A DNA stretch of 64,000 bases from Prionace glauca (GCA_037974335.1 CM075760.1:39915603-39979602), one strand, 5' to 3'. Shown: positions 32,471 to 42,949, counted from the first letter of the stretch. Notes: generated by a model from the letters alone, not told the origin. Numbers and translations are program-made.

Positions 32471-32799
32471 GGAAAGGCTTGGTCTCAATCCCAGAGTCCT
32501 GCTTGTGTTTTTAGACAGGGCGCTGGGATTTGTGGGTGTGGAAGGAGAGGATTGTTCTGGTTAACTGGGGAGAGGGAGATTTGTTCTTTTTAGCTGAGAT
32601 ATAATGCAGCCTCTGTGACTAGGCCTCACTTCAAGGACTAATTCTCAGGAGCCCTTTTGCATTCCCCAACAGGGTTTAAGTGGCTGGATTCAATGGTTCA
32701 ATAAAATGTGCAGCAACCACTTCAGGATGGGAGTGTGGATTTTCGTGCTCTCCCTCTCTCATTTCTCTTTTGATTGTGAGGTTTTATTTTGTACGGTTG

Positions 32800-33015
32800 A
32801 AAGGGATTTTGGAGGGGAATTGAAGAGGGTTTGGACAGTGAGGAGGGTTTGGGCAGTGAGGGGGGGTCTGGGGCTGAGAGGGATTTGGAGGGGAATTGTG
32901 GAGGGATTGGGGAGTGGAGGGGGTATGGAGCTGAGAGGGATTTTGGAGGGGAATTGAAGAGGGTTTGGGCAATGAGGAGTGTTTGGGCAGTGATAGGGGT
33001 ACAGGGCTTAGGGGG
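32800..33015 (+). repeat. G-rich imperfect tandem repeat
   Basis: Repeated GGGATTTTGGAGGGGAATTG and GAGGGTTTGGGCAGTGAGG units, with a larger copy spacing of about 129 bp. Strongly G-rich on the plus strand. Open frames across it are compositional only. Confidence 0.75.
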
Positions 33016-33129
33016 ATTTGACAAAAATTTATCTGTCTCAAGATTTAAAGGTAGCAACTAATTTAGCATCAATTGCCTTCTGTAGGACAGAGTTCCAAAA
33101 CTCTACCATCCTGAGTAGAGGTGCTTCTT

Positions 33130-33390
33130 AACCAGGATTTGTGAATCTCAGGGCTTTTCCAGTCATAATAAGACCTGAAATTTTCTCTCTGACAGAATGA
33201 ACAAACCTGTAACATTCCACATTCAGATTCTGCTGACATTCAGGTCCTGTTGTGTTGAGTGACTCAGTCAGATCACGATGTGATGTTTGATTTGTGTTTC
33301 CCGTCTGTCAATTCTCCACTTCCAGCACTCTGTAAATTTACAGAAACCATCACTGTCAGTCCAGGATAGAAATTCACAACATTCTCTCCT
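33130..33390 (-). pseudogene. Orphan 5' part of a zinc-finger exon
   Basis: On the minus strand this reads as intron end, acceptor (GTAAATTTACAG at about 33330) and the first 190 bp of exon 2 as found in ZNF1 (9720-9960). No finger array follows, so it is a relic of another family member lying downstream of ZNF5. Confidence 0.6.
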
Positions 33391-33659
33391 CCATAATCAC
33401 CAACTGTGATTTAATGAGTTCTTGGATGTTTTATCACATCTTTTGTATTGCCCCCATCCTCAACCACTAATCAGTCAACACATCAATCCCATACTGCTTT
33501 CCTAGGCCAACTGAAAAGCAAAAAAGACTCATCACTTTACCGGATAATGACTGACGGTCAACCAAACAACCTTCATCTGTTGTCAATATTTTAATAGCCA
33601 GTGAAAAGAAATAGTCAAAGAGCAATTACAAAAAAAGTATATATTTTAATGTCCAGACA

Positions 33660-33850
33660 ATGTTCCAGAAATTCAGGTTTGAATCCCACAGTCGAAAGAT
33701 ATGTAGGTTAGGTGGATTACCCATGGCGAAATGCACATGGTTACAGGGATAGGGCTGGGAAGTGGGTCAAGGAAGCTGCTTTGTTGGAGAGTCGGTGCAT
33801 ACTTGATGGGGAAAATTCTGCACTGTAGGCATTCTATGATCCTATCTCCA
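33660..33850 (+). mobile_element. V-SINE-like fragment
   Basis: Contains the B-box-like GGTTTGAATCCCACA fused to the late core (AAAGATATGTAGGTTAGGTG), then a 3' end (TGCACTGTAGGCATTCTATG). The middle of the core is missing. Confidence 0.55.
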
Positions 33851-34139
33851 TGGCAATGTCACATACATTGGTGGGGTTCCAAACAGAATTATGAATGAAC
33901 TATCTTTGAACTTACAATGTGCCTTCACTCTTGTGATCCTTGTGAAATCTGAAGACAAGAAATGTGCTTTTCCAGGCTCAAAGATCATCAGCCCACTGTA
34001 GTCAAAACCGGGAGTCCGGCCAGTCCAGCATCAGGAAACCTTCTGACTCTCCCCATTGACCAACTGGGAGAATGAACAAAACGCAGTCCTGGACATAAGT
34101 GAGAGCAGAAACAATAACAGGAGAATCCAAACCCTGGAG

Positions 34140-35145
34140 TCACTTGTGAATTCGCTGGTGTCTCAGCAGGTGAAATGAGTAAACAATTCCATTCCCACGT
34201 TGAGAGCAGATGAATGACCCCCTACTCTGTATGAACTCGCCAGTGTTTCCGCAGGGAGGATGAATCACTGAATCTCTTCCCACACTGAGAGCAGGTGAAC
34301 TCTCCAGTGTGGATTCGCTGGTGTGTCTGCAGGTTAAAAAGCCGGGAGAAGGCCTTCCCACAGTGGGAGCAGCTGAACTGTCTCTCCCCAGTGTGGATTC
34401 GCTGGTGTATCTGCAAGTTGGATAACTGAGTGAATCCCTTCCCACATTGAAAGCAGGTAAATGGTCTCTCCCCAGTGTGAACGCGCTGGTGTATCTGCAG
34501 AGCGGATGAATCACTGAATCCCTTCCCACACTGAGAGCAGGTGAATGGCCTCTCCCCAGTGTGAACCCGCTGATGTCTCAGTAGGTGGGCTGACATGGTG
34601 AATCCCTTCCCACACACGGGGCAAGTGAATGGCCTCTCCCCAGTGTGAACTCTCTGGTGTGTCAGCAGGTGGGATGAGAGAGGGAATCCCTTCCCACACT
34701 TGGAGCAGATAAATGGCTTCTGCCCAGTATGAACCTGCTGGTGTCTCTGCAGGGTTGATGGATCAGTGAATGCCTTCCCACACACAGAGCAGGTGAACGG
34801 ACTCTCCCGGCTGTGAAGTCGCCGGTGTCTCCACAGGTGGGATGAATCACGGAATTTCTTCCCACACTGAGAGCAGGTGAACGGTTTCTCCCCGCTGTGA
34901 ACTCGCTGGTGTCTTCGCAGGGAGGATGAATCACTAAATCCCTTTCCACACTGAGAGCAGGTGAATGGTCTCTCTCCAGCGTGAACTCGCTTGTGGGACT
35001 GTAGGAAGGATAGCCGAGTGAATCCCTTCCCACACTCAGCGCAAGTGAACGGCTTCTCCCCAGTGTGAATGCACTGATGGATTTCCAGTTGTGACGAAAA
35101 CCTGAATTCCTTCCCACAGTCCCCACATTTTCATAGTTTCTCCAT
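34140..35145 (-). pseudogene. C2H2 zinc-finger pseudogene ZNF5
   Basis: A twelve-finger array of the local family. The conserved start ATG (35143-35145) is followed after MEKL by TGA at 35131-35133, where the paralogues have the Trp of MEKPWKC. From there eleven fingers are open without interruption down to 34222, but no ATG exists in that frame. The linker before the eleventh finger is shortened to HTGEFTC. A frameshift then removes the twelfth finger, which survives in another frame (SFICSQRGNGI to RIHK) with one zinc Cys replaced by Arg. Exon 2 starts at 35490 and exon 1 ends at 36732 with ACATCT/GTGAGT, both intact. It is probably transcribed but not translated into a full protein. The clean finger array suggests recent inactivation, or sequence exchange with paralogues. 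Confidence 0.82.
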
Positions 35146-35714
35146 GGTGCTGGTGTCCTTGTGTCTCTCCAGGTTGGATGATCAGTTGAAGTCTCATCCA
35201 CACACAGAACACATGTACAGTTGCTCTTTTTTGTGAACGGTGTGATATTTTTTCAGGCTGTGTAACTGGTTAAAGTTCTTTCCACAGTCACTCAGGTGGG
35301 TGCATGTTTCAGTGTAAAGCTCTTTCCACAGTCAGTTTACTGGAACACTCTCACTCTGGTGCATGTGTGTCTCGGTGCTTTTCCAGTCACAATGATGTTT
35401 GAAATCTTCTGAATCTGACAGATCGTGACTCTATCAGATCTAGATGTAATGTTTGAGATTTCTGTCTGTGATTCCTCCTCTTCTGATATCCTGTAAAAAC
35501 AATTTACAAAAAACATCACAGTCAGAACAGACAATTCTAGCTTCTATAGGAACATCCTTTTATCTGTCATTAATGAAAATGTGTAAATCTCCATCCCACA
35601 AATTCCCCCTCCATTCTCACGCTGCCGTATCTAACATTCAGCCACCCAACATTCCTGATGGTGCTGATTCAGGATGAATGACATGCTCACTGCTTACTGT
35701 CCTGGACACTTAGG

Positions 35715-36660
35715 TCATAACAAATAGAGTTCTTCGATCTGGAGAGACTAAATAGTCTTGTTCTTCGGAGTTTAGAAGAGTGAGGATGACCTTATTCAAA
35801 CATATAATTTCATTTGATTTATTATTGTCGCATGTAATAACATACAGTGAAAAGTATTTTTCTTGCGCGCTATACAGATAAAGCATACCATTCATAGGGA
35901 AGGCAAGGAGAGAGTGCAGAATATAGTGTTACAGTCATTGCTGGGGTGTAGAAAAAGAGCAACTTAATGCAAGGTAAGTCCATTTGAAAATCTGACAGCA
36001 GCAGGGAAGAAGCTGTTGTTGAGTCAGTTGGAACATGACCTCAGACTTTTGTATTTTTTTCTCAATGGAAGAAGGTGGAAGAGAGAATGTCTGGAGTGTA
36101 TGGGGCCCTTAATTATGGTGGCTACTTTGACGAGGCAGTGGGAAGTGTAGACAGAGTCAATGGATGAGAGGTTGGTTTGTGTGCTGGATTGGGCTACATT
36201 CACAACATTTTGTAGTTCCTTGTGGTCTTGAGCAGAGCAGAAGCCACACCAAGCTGTGATACAACCAGAAAGGATGCTTTCTATGGTTCTATCTGTAAAT
36301 CTGTATGAGATCCTGAGGGAGTTTGATAGGGCAGAAGGGGAGATATTTTCATGAGTGGAAGAGTCTCGAACAAGCTACAAGTTAAAGGGCCAGTCATTTA
36401 AAACTGAGGTGCAGAGAAATGTCTTCTCACAGAACATGGTGAATCTCTGGAATTCTCTGCTCCAAAGGATGGTAGAGGCTGAATCATTAGAAGTATTTAG
36501 AATGGAGGTGGATAAATATTTGATAGATTGAGGAATAGAGGGCAATGGGGAAATGGCTCACAAAAGGAGGCCGGTATTGATCAGCTCTGATTGTATTGAA
36601 CGGCAGGGTCGCTTGAAGGGCCTGGTGGCCTCTCCTGCTTCTATTTCTTGTGATCAGTTG
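35715..36660 (+). mobile_element. CR1-like LINE fragment split by a minus-strand LINE
   Basis: 35715-35803 (CTGGAGAGACTAAATAGTC to CTTATTCAAACATAT) and 36306-36660 (GATCCTGAGGGAGTTTGATA to CTTCTATTTCTTGTG) are two parts of one plus-strand copy, interrupted in the coding words 'FKHIRS'. The intruder occupies 35804-36305. Confidence 0.75.
35804..36305 (-). mobile_element. Nested LINE fragment, same family as 7136-7680
   Basis: On the minus strand it encodes TIESILSGCITAWCGFCSAQ and further RT C-terminal sequence. The 3' UTR ends CGACAATAATAAATCAAATG. Coding is largely open but short. It is in the ZNF5 intron. Confidence 0.75.
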
Positions 36661-36731
36661 CTGCAGGTCCCAGTTTCCGCCCAGATTGAGGTAAGGAATG
36701 GAAAGAGGCAGAATGAAAGTGTTTTACTCAC

Positions 36732-37705
36732 AGATGTTGGAGACGGGGAAGTTTGAGCTGGCTGAAGATCAATCTTCATTTACACAAAGCCCGCGCTCTG
36801 ATTGTCTGGACCTTCTGACCTTCGGGTAAGCATTCTCCAAGGCGGCCTTCATGACACACGACAGCGCAGAGTCGCTGAACAGAGACTGATAGCCAAGTTC
36901 CGCACACATGAGGATGGTCTCAACAGGGATCTTGGGTTCATGTCGCACTATCTGTAACCCCCGTGACTTGCCTGGGTTTGCAAAACCTCACTCACTGTAC
37001 TGTCTGGAGACAATACACATCTCTTTGAACTGTGATCAGTGCTCCTTCCACTCACATTATCAGCCACTTTAAGACTTGAACAGCAGGTTAGGTGTAAGGA
37101 TTCACATTCTAATCAGTAATCTCTAAACTGTCCGTGCTTTATATGCTCTGTCTGAGGCCAGAACTCTCCATTCACCTGATGAAGGGGCTAACCCCGAAAG
37201 CTTGTGAGTATATTATCAAATAAATCGGTTGGACTAAAACCTGGTGTTGTCAGACTTTTTACTGTGTCTGGAGGACCAGAGTCCTTCCGGTCCTCCAATA
37301 CGTCTCATTGGTCAACACCTCAGCGTGAAGGTCAGGGGGCGGGCTCTCCCCTGCACATGCGCAGTCCCGGGCCGGGGGGAGGGGGAGAACACCGAGCGGC
37401 TTCTCGCTCAGGCCGGAGCCGCCAGCCGCTTGCCTGGAAACCTTGGCTCGAGGAGGACAACAGTGGGTGGGGGGGGCAGGGCTCCCGAGTCCGCGCGTGC
37501 GCACTGGCAATCCTAGGACGTCACCGCGGAGCAGAGTGATTCCTATTGGCTGAAACAGACTCCATTGTGATGTCACAGGAGTTGTCCAATGAGCTTCAGA
37601 GTGAAACCTCCTCCTCTGTGCAACATCTGGGAGGAAATCAATGTTTCCCCCTTTCCATTTCTTTCCTCATTCTGGGGGAAATTGGGGACTTGCAGCAACT
37701 GAAGG
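36732..37705. promoter_or_regulatory. CpG-rich bidirectional promoter of ZNF5/ZNF6, split by an insertion
   Basis: Inverted duplicate of 24090-24677: GC/CpG-rich core at 37310-37530 (GAGCGGCTTCTCGCTCAGGC), flanking CCAAT boxes in reverse (ATTGGTCAAC near 37308, ATTGGCTGAA near 37544) and donor sites on both sides. ZNF5 exon 1 ends at 36732 on the minus strand. ZNF6 exon 1 ends at 37705 (GAAGG/GTAAGG). A 376-bp repeat arm at 36887-37262 now separates the ZNF5 exon from the CpG core. Confidence 0.65.
36887..37262 (+). repeat. Single arm of the foldback element
   Basis: Matches the right arm of 24902-25655 from CCAAGTTCCGCACACATGAG to the terminus GTCAGACTTTTTACTGTGTC, but without a mirrored left arm. 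Confidence 0.85.
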
Positions 37706-37805
37706 GTAAGGAAGTGAATCCAGTCTGTATATTCCACACATTTTTAGTCCAGTCATATGGGCATAGCTCTGTCTGGCAACCTGCATGGAGATTTTCAGCC
37801 AGTGA

Positions 37806-37896
37806 CGTTTGCTACCAAAAAAAGCTGTTGGACTTTAACCTGGTGTTGTGAGACTTCTTACTGTGTTTACCCCAGTCCAACACCAACATCTCCACA
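37806..37896 (+). repeat. Terminus of the foldback/retroelement superfamily
   Basis: Carries GTTGGACTTTAACCTGGTG, TGTGAGACTTCTTACTGTG and CCAGTCCAACACCAACATC, a diverged version of the foldback terminus. It ends at CCAGGACAGG in the ZNF6 intron, the same host position that borders the foldback in the ZNF4 intron. Confidence 0.6.
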
Positions 37897-38128
37897 TCCA
37901 GGACAGGAAGCAGTGAGCATGGATCTGTCAATCAGCCTCAATCATCAACTTCAGGAGAATTGGGAGGGTGAATATTAGCTACAACAGAGTGAGAATGGAG
38001 CGAGTGTGTGAGATGGAGATTTGTAGCCTTTGTGGAATGAGAAAGAATGTTTCATAGAAACTGGAATTGTCTGTTCTGAATTTCGATCCTGCACTGTTAC
38101 TGATGACTTGTGTCAACTTGTTTTACAG

Positions 38129-38458
38129 GATATTGAAAGGGGAATCACAGGCTAAAATTTCAAATGTCAGGTCTAGATCTGGCAGAGTCATATTCCTTGG
38201 AACCTGAATATCATCGGCCATTGAATCTGGAAGGAGAATTGAAAAGATTTCAAACATCAGTGTGATTGGAAAAGCATCAACACACTTCCACATTCAAGTG
38301 AGAGTGTTCCAGTGCACTGACTGAAGAGCTTTAACCAGTTACACAGCCTGAATAAATATCACACCATTCACAGTGGGGAGAGACTGAACACGTATTGTGT
38401 GTGTGGACGAGGCTTGAACTGATTGTCCACCCAAGGCAGAGGCAAAGTCGCCTGCATC
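38129..38458 (+). other. ZNF6 exon 2 leader with fossil fingers
   Basis: Starts after the acceptor at 38126-38128 with GATATTGAAAGGGG. It carries a decayed finger (HSLNKYHTIHSGERL) and stops before the ATG. Confidence 0.6.
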
Positions 38459-39361
38459 ATGGAGAAACCATGGAAATGTGCAGACTGTGGAAAGAGATAC
38501 AGATTCCCATCTCTGCTGGATGCTCATCGGCGCAGCCACACTGGGGAGAGGCCGTTCATCTGCTCTCAGTGTGGGGAGGGATTCATTCAACACTCCCACC
38601 TGCAGTTGCACAAGCGAGTTCACACTGGAGAGAGACCATTCACCTGCTCTCAGTGTGGAAAAGGATTCACTATGTTATCCACTTTGCAGAGACACCAGCG
38701 AATTCACACTGGGGAGAGGCCATTCACCTGCTCTGAGTGTGGGAAGCGATTCACCCAGTTATCCAATTTGCAGACACACCAGCGAATTCACACTGGGGAG
38801 AGGCCATTCACCTGCTCTCAGTGTGAGAAGAGATTCACTCGGTTATCCGACCTGCAGGCACATCAGCGCATTCACACTGGGGAGAGGCCGTTCACCTGCT
38901 TTCAGTGTGAGAAGAGATTCACTCGGTTATCCGACCTGCAGGCACATCAACGTATTCACACTGGGGAGAGGCCATTCACCTGCTCTCAGTGTGGGAAGGG
39001 ATTCACTCGGTCATCTGACATGCAGAAGCACAAACGAATTCACACTGGGGAGAGGCTGTTCATCTGCTCTCAGTGTGGGAAGGGATTCACTCAATTGTCC
39101 AGCCTGCAGAGACACCAGCGTGTTCATACTGGGGAGAAACCGTTCACCTGCTCTCAGTGTGGAAAGGGATTCACTGGACAATTCCACCTGCAGAGACACC
39201 AGCTAGTTCACACTGGGGAGAAGCCGTTTACCTGCTCTCAGTGTGGGAAGGGTTTCAGTCAGTTATCCAACCTGCGGACACACCAGCGAGTTCACATGGG
39301 GAGAGGCCATTCACCTGCTGTCAGTGTGGGAAGGAATTCACTCAGTGATCCCACCTGCTGA
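38459..39361 (+). CDS. C2H2 zinc-finger protein ZNF6 (ten fingers, frameshifted 3' end)
   Basis: A poly-zinc-finger protein, presumably nuclear. The ATG at 38459 gives [10 protein letters not shown], the family start; the frame upstream has no ATG. Ten fingers with complete C2H2 ligands follow. Fingers 5 and 6 (about 38805-38973) are 28-residue tandem copies that differ in one residue (CSQC versus CFQC), and both read [14 protein letters not shown]. After finger 10 the linker reads CACATGGGGAG where CACACTGGGGAG is expected. This one-base loss near 39295 shifts the frame into a 20-residue tail ([20 protein letters not shown]). The lost finger 11 and a further broken finger can still be read in the old frame to about 39455. 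The protein could still bind DNA with ten fingers. Exon 1 donor and exon 2 acceptor are intact. Confidence 0.85.
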   Translation: MEKPWKCADCGKRYRFPSLLDAHRRSHTGERPFICSQCGEGFIQHSHLQLHKRVHTGERPFTCSQCGKGFTMLSTLQRHQRIHTGERPFTCSECGKRFTQLSNLQTHQRIHTGERPFTCSQCEKRFTRLSDLQAHQRIHTGERPFTCFQCEKRFTRLSDLQAHQRIHTGERPFTCSQCGKGFTRSSDMQKHKRIHTGERLFICSQCGKGFTQLSSLQRHQRVHTGEKPFTCSQCGKGFTGQFHLQRHQLVHTGEKPFTCSQCGKGFSQLSNLRTHQRVHMGRGHSPAVSVGRNSLSDPTC

Positions 39362-39599
39362 GACATCAGTGAGGTTACACTGGGGAGAAACCTGCTCAGT
39401 GTATAAATAGGGTTCAGAATTTCATCACAGCTGCTGAGGCACCAACAAGTTCACAGGGGTTGGATTCTGCTGTTATTGTTTCTGTTCTCACATCCAGGAC
39501 TGCATTTTGTTCATTCTCACAGTGGGTCATTGGAGCAGGTCGCAGGGTTTCTTTCTGCTGGACTGGCCGGTCTCAGCCTCCAGTGGGCTGATGCTCTTT

Positions 39600-40120
39600 G
39601 AGTCTTTTTGCAAATACCTTGTTTTAAATTTCACAAGTTTCACAGAGTGACAGGGTGTTAGGAAGGTCAGAGATATTTAGTCAGCATTTCTGTTTGAAAC
39701 CCCCCAGATGCCGATCCAATTTCCTTTGTAATTGATTGTTTCCACTTCCTCCACCCTCGTAGGGAGCTGGTTCCAAGTCAATACCATTCACTGCAGCAAA
39801 ATGTTCTTCCTCACATTCCTCCCCCTGCATCTCTGACTCAAAACCTTAAATCTGTGTACCCCTCGTCCTTGTCCTATCAGCGAATGGGAACGACTTTTCT
39901 TTGTCCACCTTATCTAAATCTGTCAGAATCTTGCCCACCTCTATCAAATCTCCCCTCAACCTCCTTTGTTCCAAGGGGAACAACCCCAGCCTGACATTAA
40001 CAATAAAGAACAAACTAACAGAATATGTTAATACCTGAAATCAAATGGGAATGTTGAATTTCTGTTTTAAAGATATTGTGAATATATTGTCCTGGACAAT
40101 AATGAAATTGGGATAACTCA
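39600..40120 (-). mobile_element. CR1-like LINE fragment at the edge of the ZNF6 duplicon
   Basis: The minus strand encodes a decayed LINE C-terminus (39780-40010: PLEQRRLRGDLIEVGKILT-like). 40010-40120 is non-LINE sequence matched in inverse at 32085-32190. Confidence 0.65.
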
Positions 40121-40867
40121 TCTTGGATGTGGTTGAATTTAATATATTAACCTGGTATCCACCAACAGTTAGTGAGTCTGGAATGTGTAGCTGGAAATCA
40201 CTCCAATAGCAGCGTGGGTGTATTTACAGACATTGTAGCAGTTCAAGAAGGCAGTGTTGGGGTTGACCGTGGCCGAGGCAGCTACATGCAGACACATATT
40301 CTGTTACAATTGAAGGACTGCAGATTGAATGTGAAGCATTATGGGACTGGACTATCTTGACCACATTCCTGTGGTCAGTTTCTGCAATTATGGACCATTA
40401 AAGCTGCTTAGCAGGGTCTCAACACAGGACCTGGTGAGAATATTTACTGGGAATGAGTTGGGATTAAACTTATCCCAGGACCGGCTGGCGTTCAGTGGCT
40501 GAGATACCTGAATCTGTAAAAAGGGGGGTCTGACCAATCAACAAACAGTGGTAGGTAGTTGGTTAAGAAATTAACCAGTGTTCTCAGGCATTGTTTAAAT
40601 TAATTTATCCTAAATTTGTGATAAAAACGGTGATTGATTTGTGACCTGATAGTCAATGAAGTGACAGAATACTCCAAGTAGCACTGGACTGAAAAGCAGA
40701 CCTTCTGAGTGTAGATCATAATCGTTATTATCTTACCCCATCATGGCCAGTGAAAAATCAGAGCTCGAGTTGGTACCGTGTTGACGTGGAAATTTTCCTG
40801 CTTCTTGACTGCGGTAGAAAGACTCAATAAAGTTCGTTCCGACAAAATAACTCGTCTTTATTCGTCT
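40121..40867. other. No gene seen
   Basis: No frame with protein-like composition. 40810-40860 (CTCAATAAAGTTCGTTCC) has a poly(A)-signal-like word just before the LINE and may be the end of an unidentified repeat. Confidence 0.45.
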
Positions 40868-42043
40868 GATGAATTTATTGGAATTCTATGAGGATGTGTC
40901 TAGTGCGGTGGATAGAGGGGAACCGGTGGATGTGGTGTTTCTCGATTTTCAGAAGGCGTTTGATAAGGTGCCGCACAAAAGGTTGTTACAGAAGGTTCTA
41001 TTCGGATTGGTGGTTGGTGATTAGTGGAGTGCCCCAGGGATCGGTGCTGGGGCCTTTGCTATTTATCATTTATATAGATGATTTGGAGGAGGGAGCTGAG
41101 TGTAGGGTGTTGAAATTTGCTGATGACACAAAGATAAGTGGAACAGCAAATTGTGCGGAGGGTGTAGAAAGTCTGCTGAGGGATCTAGATAGGCTGAGCG
41201 AGTGGGTGAGGACCTGGCAGATGGAATACAATGTTGGCAAGTGTGAGGTTATCCAGTTTGGTAGGAATAATAGTAGGAAGGGCTACTACTTACAGGGCGA
41301 AAAGCTGCAGCATGCTACGGTGCAGAGGGACCTGGGGGTCCTTGTGCATGTGTCGCAAAAACCCAGCCTACAAGTACAGCAGGTGGTCAGGAAGGCAAAT
41401 GGGATGCTGGCCTTCATAGCGAGGGGGATTGAATATAAAAGTAGGGAGATCTTTCTGCAGCTGTATAGGGCATTGGTGAGGCCGCAGCTGGAGTACTGTG
41501 TGCAGTTTTGGTCGCCGCAGTTGCTCAAGGATATTTTGGCCTTGGAGGGAATGCAGAGGAGGTTTACTAGGCTGATACCGGAGTTGAGGGGATTGAGCTA
41601 TGAAGAGAGGCTGAATAGACTGGGCTTGTACTCGTTAGAGTTTAGAAGGATGAGGGGGGATCTTATAGAGACATATAAGATGATGAAAGGGATGGATAGG
41701 ATAGAGGTGGAGAGACTATTCCCGCTCAGAAAGGACAGCAGGACTAGAGGGCACAGCCTCAAGATAAGGGGGGGGGGCAGTTTAGAACAGAGTTGAGGAG
41801 GAACTTCTTCACTCAAAGGGTGGTGAATCTCTGGAATTCTCTGCCCGTTGAAGTGGTGGAGGCTGCCTCGCTAAATATATTTAACTCACGGGTAGATAGG
41901 TTTTTGGTAGGCAAGGGGATTAAGGGTTATGGGGAGAAAGCGGGAAAGTGGAACTGAGCCACTTCAGATCAGCTATGATCTTATGGAATGGTGGGGCAGG
42001 CTCGAAGGGCTAGATGGCCTACTCTTGCTCCTATTTCTTATGT
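40868..42043 (+). mobile_element. CR1-like LINE, internally deleted
   Basis: RT coding from FLDFQKAFDKVPHKR (about 40945) jumps at about 41000 to [16 protein letters not shown], skipping the intervening region. It then runs open through FADDTKISGT and LEYCVQFWSP to about 41796. A frameshift in a run of G (41770) precedes FFTQRVVNLWNSLP. The 3' UTR ends CTCCTATTTCTTATG at 42043. The subfamily is that of 53480-54480 and 61756-62690. Confidence 0.85.
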
Positions 42044-42589
42044 TTTCTGAAAATACTGCATGCAGTATTGGTAAAAACTTGAGTTTGGAGAGCCGTCATT
42101 ACGACTTGCTAATTCCTTTTCAAGTCCGCCCTTACATAAAGAATCAATTCAGCCTTTATACAGAATCATTATCAGTTTGCATGACCAGAGCTTATTCAGC
42201 AATTTGATTAATGGAGGCATCATAAATAATGGTACAACCTGCTGACCTCCTCAAACGCTTTGTTTCATCATTCATACCTTTATCTTGTCCTTTTTATAGA
42301 AAAGATGAAGGCCAATGACTTTGTCATTTCTGTCCTTATCTTGTCTCACTCATACAGCTCTCGGTCATGTGGAGTCAGCCTTATCGGGTCTTACAGAGAT
42401 TAGGCACAGCTTGACCTCCTCTGATCTTATTTGTGTCTTAAGTTATGCGGAGTCAGTCTTATTAAGTCTTACAGGGGTCTGGCATTTTGGAATAGCTTGA
42501 TCAGCTTTCCTAATTTTGTACCAAATACTTGACCAATTTTCCCATCATGCAACTACTTCATTCGTACAACTTCACATTATGTTGCAGAG
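42044..42589. other. No gene; weak internal direct repeat
   Basis: 42325-42410 and 42420-42500 share GTGGAGTCAGCCTTAT/GCGGAGTCAGTCTTAT and GTCTTACAG, a diverged direct repeat of about 80 bp. Nothing else is recognised. Confidence 0.4.
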
Positions 42590-42945
42590 AAGCAACCCAG
42601 GAGAACTGGATTAATTGTTGGATTATCCAGTGACATGTTACAGAGCAGAAATCCAGGAGAACTGGATTAATTGTTGGATTACACAGTGACACGTTACAGA
42701 GCAGAAATACAGGAGAACTGGATTAATTGTTGGATTACACAGTGAAATGTCACAGAGCAGAAATCCAGGAGAACTGGATTAATTGTTGGATTACACAGTG
42801 AAATGTCACAGAGTAGAAATCCAGGAGAACTGGATTAATTGTTGGATTACACAGTGAAATGTCACAGAGTAGAAATCCAGGAGAACTGGATTAATTGTTG
42901 GATTACACAGTGATATGTCACAGAGCAGAAATCCAGGACAACCGG
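42590..42945 (+). repeat. 56-bp minisatellite, about seven units
   Basis: GAGAACTGG recurs at 42601, 42657, 42713, 42769, 42825 and 42881, with a diverged unit at 42937, giving an exact 56-bp period. Each unit contains GATTAATTGTTGGATTACAC followed by AGTGAAATGTCACAGAG. A (GT)n microsatellite follows at 42955-42980. Confidence 0.93.
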
Positions 42946-42949
42946 ATTA

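Noticed and set aside
38478-39206. 242-codon open frame overlapping ZNF6, with similar frames over ZNF3 and ZNF5 (21728-22123, 34662-35201)
   Set aside because: Shifted-frame reading of the 84-bp finger repeat. The repeated GRDSL and TSEFTLGR words are the out-of-frame image of finger and linker codons.
42590-42945. Regular direct repeats considered as a CRISPR-like array
   Set aside because: The 56-bp units are contiguous without unique spacers and the genome is vertebrate; this is a minisatellite.
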